8,666 nt of DNA from Nitrospira sp. UBA6909 (lineage in GTDB: Bacteria > Nitrospirota > Nitrospiria > Nitrospirales > Nitrospiraceae). The notes under the pieces were generated by a model that worked only from the letters and a program-made list of their open reading frames with translations, was not told where the DNA came from and ran no database searches. Both the position numbers and the translations under genes were made by a program. The stretch lies in contig DKBD01000116.1 of NCBI GenBank assembly GCA_002451055.1, forward strand, positions 6,139 through 14,804, written 5' to 3'. Position 1 is the first letter of the stretch; the number at the start of each line of letters is the position of its first letter. Positions 7,901 through 8,666 of this stretch are shown here, one piece after another.

Positions 7901-8463
7901 CCAAGAAATTAGCACTGGAGTTGTCCAAGGAAGATCCATTTCAAGCGTGGTTGCCACAAATGGAAGACTACGACAGCGGCGACGAGCACCTGCGTGCGAC
8001 AAAAGAGCCATTCGAACCCTGGATTATTAGACCGTCTGTCAAATTTGGGTTAGATGAAACCGATCCACTCGGAGTACCTTCCGCTGTTCGGAGGCTTTAC
8101 CTTACCAAGTCAGTAAACGAAATGAGCTCGCTGAAAGCACGGGATCCTTTTAGGCGAACGTGGGTCGATCCAAAAGGCCAAGTGGTAGTACGCTCCGAGG
8201 CCTGGGGCCACAACACAGCGCATGACGAAGAAGAATCAAGTAGCGCCGAGCGGCTAGTTTGCAGTTCTGGCTTCTTGAAAGACCAACTTCTGAAGCGACG
8301 TGCACAGTTAGTGGTGCTCGTCATACTACGGCGATACGACAAAGGCTTTGGCAGCCGAGATAGCCAGGATTGGCATACTACGGCAGTTGTCCGAGTTGAC
8401 CAGTCACTGGATTTTGAGTTCTACCCTGGTGTGATTAACAAACTTCATGAATCAAAGCATTAA
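1984..8463 (+). CDS. Avs-like antiviral STAND NTPase with N-terminal Cap4/PD-(D/E)XK nuclease domain
   Basis: One uninterrupted 2159-residue protein. Residues about 13-200 look like a Cap4/DUF4297-type PD-(D/E)XK nuclease: helix SRDGHEFHEAWAARKAL, then AVEG (E46), VEIADLVLYY (D65) and VIIVQVKYS (Q86-x-K88), an acidic residue plus Q-x-K active-site pattern. Residues about 270-545 are a STAND P-loop NTPase: Walker A HADGGVGKT (295-303, K302), Walker B LLLFIDAID (394-402, D399 and D402), a sensor-like SCR (438-440) and GGNPR (490-494). A helical or winged-helix part with LPPPVPLDEY follows at about 553. Residues about 640-1780 are almost wholly helical, fit for TPR-like sensor repeats, with a very charged stretch near 1365-1430. 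Residues about 1780-2159 form a distinct C-terminal region. Architecture and length match Avs (AVAST) proteins, which detect conserved phage proteins such as terminase or portal, oligomerise with ATP and cut DNA. The nuclease type argues against Mrr-bearing Avs4 and SIR2-bearing Avs5, but I cannot assign an exact subtype. No accessory Avs gene adjoins it in the window. All key motifs are present, so it is probably functional. The stop is TAA followed directly by TAG. Confidence 0.85.
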   Translation: MKNKNRRPTDKTRASRDGHEFHEAWAARKALQLVMPTDGFVGIAVEGLAPADQASASAETVEIADLVLYYGRHPTFDGARSVIIVQVKYSKSSQSVSYRASDAKKTIRKFAAAFKSHKKQHAAKDVERKLAFELITNRPIYREFAKAVDGLASGIPLKGDAKKQATQFTSACGFKGKELAQFAQKVRITGLAGSLRQNKQRLSRVLADWSAAPDATARARLGNMRLLLRDKAGLAGEKQNVVTRTDVLDALELQSPEDLFPCPASFPEVGKVVEREQLAAVVSRIPKLDKPLLIHADGGVGKTVFLQSLATFLRETHETVLFDCFGGGAYRAEDDARHLPKRGLIHITNNLACDGLCDPLLPINENVEDLVKAFRARLAQAVATLQRGSRGKQLLLFIDAIDNAAEHAKDKGQLAFPRLLLESFHHKGPIAGVQLIVSCRTYRRDISRGDIPCEEFELKPFSPTEAENYLRDRIPKVTNTQIQVAYSRSGGNPRILEHLALSDRGLLDPSEINNVIKLDDLLKERIQKALGEALKRGYKEPDINAFLAGLSVLPPPVPLDEYADAHGMDLSAVKSFAVDLAPLLEQTRHGLMFRDEPTETLVREVYAAKADTLRDLAENLFKKQGTSVYAASALPGLLQKLDDGNRLFDLAFDERFPAVITSTVGKQNIRYARLKAAVLHATQKEDFDHLVHLLVELSTLAAVNERGTDYVLDNPDLVITSHDAGATRRLFETRTLWPGTRHARLTIASVLSGDLSDASRHAVSADEWIEHYSGKDDEYRRERGGPERLDIASIPLFLVAQDRGRDAAGFMKGWKDWYAYEVSEHVFILLRQAEAMETVPAANIRRFLDSLKSQPGVLAAALSFLELDNAARRGLIGELAQICEAKKPIERNQDFRRERSCLIEDGLLKAAALAVAMRMHKEALAVATSIPHQTPNLWSFRDRFSSEDIGHFITYTVVGLAAEQRPVTEQTVLPQELKAIGARVLDGTNGEAFRKALKTELQKHFESPEGLPAEKRRMNYETKREAELFVDERHALLVEMSRAYWKMLTSSAGSGDKPFLELVETWKKLRVQPEHHSDYGSTNLFFDRLGRQFLLFSLWVRNDLKPSSVEAFVITVSEDRIAPPSELIQIIAILSKRADLQELAGQIAIKAKTLIELEDEVSHRASLFAKLSRAIMSASLEETASYFRAGLEQMDSIGSGDYQFTNELLLYAAELRGTELEERDFHTLSNICELNMPSEEEKFPWLAYARGLARISGCRTLAKLGRWHDRNKVSFNFTLLPYLAALIEQDKIDPAIALGLLRVSDPAELHICGTAQLAEIIANKRYPNSKELLAELIAQFEQNHSTVFMPSTLATLHKIAEREFGEDSEQTACLALAATKFEKLRDEENENRNYHGPQDPRLTERLNDQQEENRRALKKLEDDTDPTDEASMSRAIEALSSMQHIYDLKGGFFESLREKVKYGERSKYIQMIARLETLDIYTKLRELKECKEKWSPSSAALEKVFQDIGVPLIQIHADDFVLHDYLSGSNLKEIAKLSGISMPVLGLELIVIFAAPDSHLPASIWMGLAAVICEKTKQVEGQIALKRLLNSSSAKLASTVLDGVWKDGLYPKSGETDIAAGLVWFMLGSPSAANRWRASHSIRCFARFGKWEIIDAIIGRFPSTDAHPYQAPELPFYYLHARLWLLIAIARVAIDHPKDVAKYVDLLKSIALDKSLLHVLLRHFAAKALLICASSSCNVLSEAELKALKSVNESPFPRKKSKEYPSDSFYQGRPDSRPEPELDFHLDYDFDKTYVTRVSHMFNRSRWETKDAMTAWVRKHDQQITSMHESGGRYISHRNHMIGMTNRYHVYGQQLGWHALYCVAGDLFAKYPVVQHRYEHDDPWQEWLRHELLTRTDGLWLADGVDRPPVDAQVNLYEKGEKGRVLTGDKAKLLNLLKIGQSIENELVVAGDWRSADGIGIHITSALVAPQHAKKLALELSKEDPFQAWLPQMEDYDSGDEHLRATKEPFEPWIIRPSVKFGLDETDPLGVPSAVRRLYLTKSVNEMSSLKARDPFRRTWVDPKGQVVVRSEAWGHNTAHDEEESSSAERLVCSSGFLKDQLLKRRAQLVVLVILRRYDKGFGSRDSQDWHTTAVVRVDQSLDFEFYPGVINKLHESKH
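8443..8454 (+). repeat. 12-bp direct repeat at the end of the STAND gene
   Basis: This is the second copy of CTTCATGAATCA. It encodes part of the C-terminal LHESKH and ends 6 nt before the stop codon. See 1960-1971. Confidence 0.45.
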
Positions 8464-8564
8464 TAGATGCTTACGAGTGTGACAAGAAAAAGGCTTCGGC
8501 CCTCATATCCTAACGCGCGGCGGTCTCAGGGACAGAAGACAAAAAGAGTGCTGGCACAATCCAC
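8464..8564. other. Short intergenic region after the STAND gene
   Basis: This 101-bp spacer starts with TAG directly after the TAA stop. It shows only a minimal GGC-TTCG-GCC hairpin (8492-8501) without a T run, which is too short for a terminator. It also holds GGGACAGA (8529-8536), which resembles one arm of the REP-like hairpin at 562-606 but has no partner arm. No strong promoter for the next gene is evident. Confidence 0.5.
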
Positions 8565-8666
8565 ATGACTGATGAGTATAATCTCCACCGCTTCCTCGAC
8601 GCCCAAGAGCGCGTGTATGACACCGTCCTCTCTGAACTCCGCGCCGGGAGAAAGTCCAGTCACTGG
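8565..8666 (+). CDS. DUF1810-family protein, N-terminal part, truncated by window end
   Basis: ATG at 8565 opens 34 codons that run without a stop to the last base. The peptide starts MTDEYNLHRFLDAQERVYD and goes on to VLSELRAGRKSSHW. The pattern L-x-RF-x-DAQ-x-x-VYD-x-x-L-x-EL-x-x-G-x-K-x-S-HW is the signature N-terminus of the DUF1810 family (usually about 140 residues), in which HW is normally followed by MWF(I/V)FPQ. Its biochemical role is not known to me, so none is assigned. No clear Shine-Dalgarno is seen; the start is chosen because it matches the usual family start. It lies 101 bp after the STAND gene on the same strand, but nothing ties it functionally to defence; it may be the first backbone gene beyond the island. 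Confidence 0.8.
   Translation, partial: MTDEYNLHRFLDAQERVYDTVLSELRAGRKSSHW

Noticed and set aside
8491..8503. Possible terminator hairpin after the STAND gene (GGC-TTCG-GCC)
   Set aside because: Only 3 bp of stem and no T run.
8479..8511. Possible promoter for the DUF1810 gene (GTGACA with TATCCT)
   Set aside because: The spacing of about 21 nt is outside the usual range and the -10 match is weak.
1..8666. CRISPR array, rRNA or tRNA genes, integrase or transposase genes
   Set aside because: No regularly spaced repeats, no recognisable RNA gene and no recombinase coding sequence were seen on either strand.

Overview
The window looks like a chromosomal accessory region of a moderately GC-rich, free-living Gram-negative-type bacterium. 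The best clue to identity is the partial chlorite-dismutase-family gene at the left edge, whose N-terminus resembles, from memory, proteins of Nitrospira and relatives. That assignment is an inference, not a proof. The large central gene and the toxin-antitoxin pair are typical of horizontally mobile defence cargo set between ordinary housekeeping or metabolic genes.

Layout, left to right. (1) 1-290, minus strand: 5' part of a chlorite-dismutase/HemQ-like gene with a good ribosome binding site, a candidate promoter at 350-378 and a 22-bp perfect palindrome in its predicted leader. (2) 291-976: a gene-poor stretch holding a REP-like hairpin (562-606) and a relic of a higA antitoxin gene (675-854), flanked by diverged 34-bp direct repeats. 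(3) 977-1738, plus strand: an intact type II toxin-antitoxin operon, higB then higA, with a promoter that carries an inverted repeat between its -35 and -10 boxes. The 3' half of this higA contains the parent or sister of the relic: 118 bp are identical between the two. (4) 1739-1983: intergenic DNA with a hairpin around the higA stop codon, a second block shared with the relic, and a weak candidate promoter. (5) 1984-8463, plus strand: one 2159-codon gene for a giant protein with an N-terminal PD-(D/E)XK (Cap4/DUF4297-like) nuclease domain, a STAND P-loop NTPase, a long helical-repeat region and a distinct C-terminal region. This is the architecture of Avs (AVAST) antiphage proteins. (6) 8565-8666, plus strand: the first 34 codons of a DUF1810-family gene, cut by the window end.

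How the parts may work together. The giant protein is expected to be a self-contained immune sensor: its helical repeats would recognise a conserved phage protein, the STAND module would oligomerise with ATP, and the nuclease would then degrade DNA. The adjacent higBA pair could act independently as a growth-control or stabilising module. No Avs accessory gene is visible next to it in the window. The most unusual sequence-level signal is the mosaic duplication of the higA 3' end: perfect identity in the helix-turn-helix core but diverged flanks and an internal deletion of about 143 bp.
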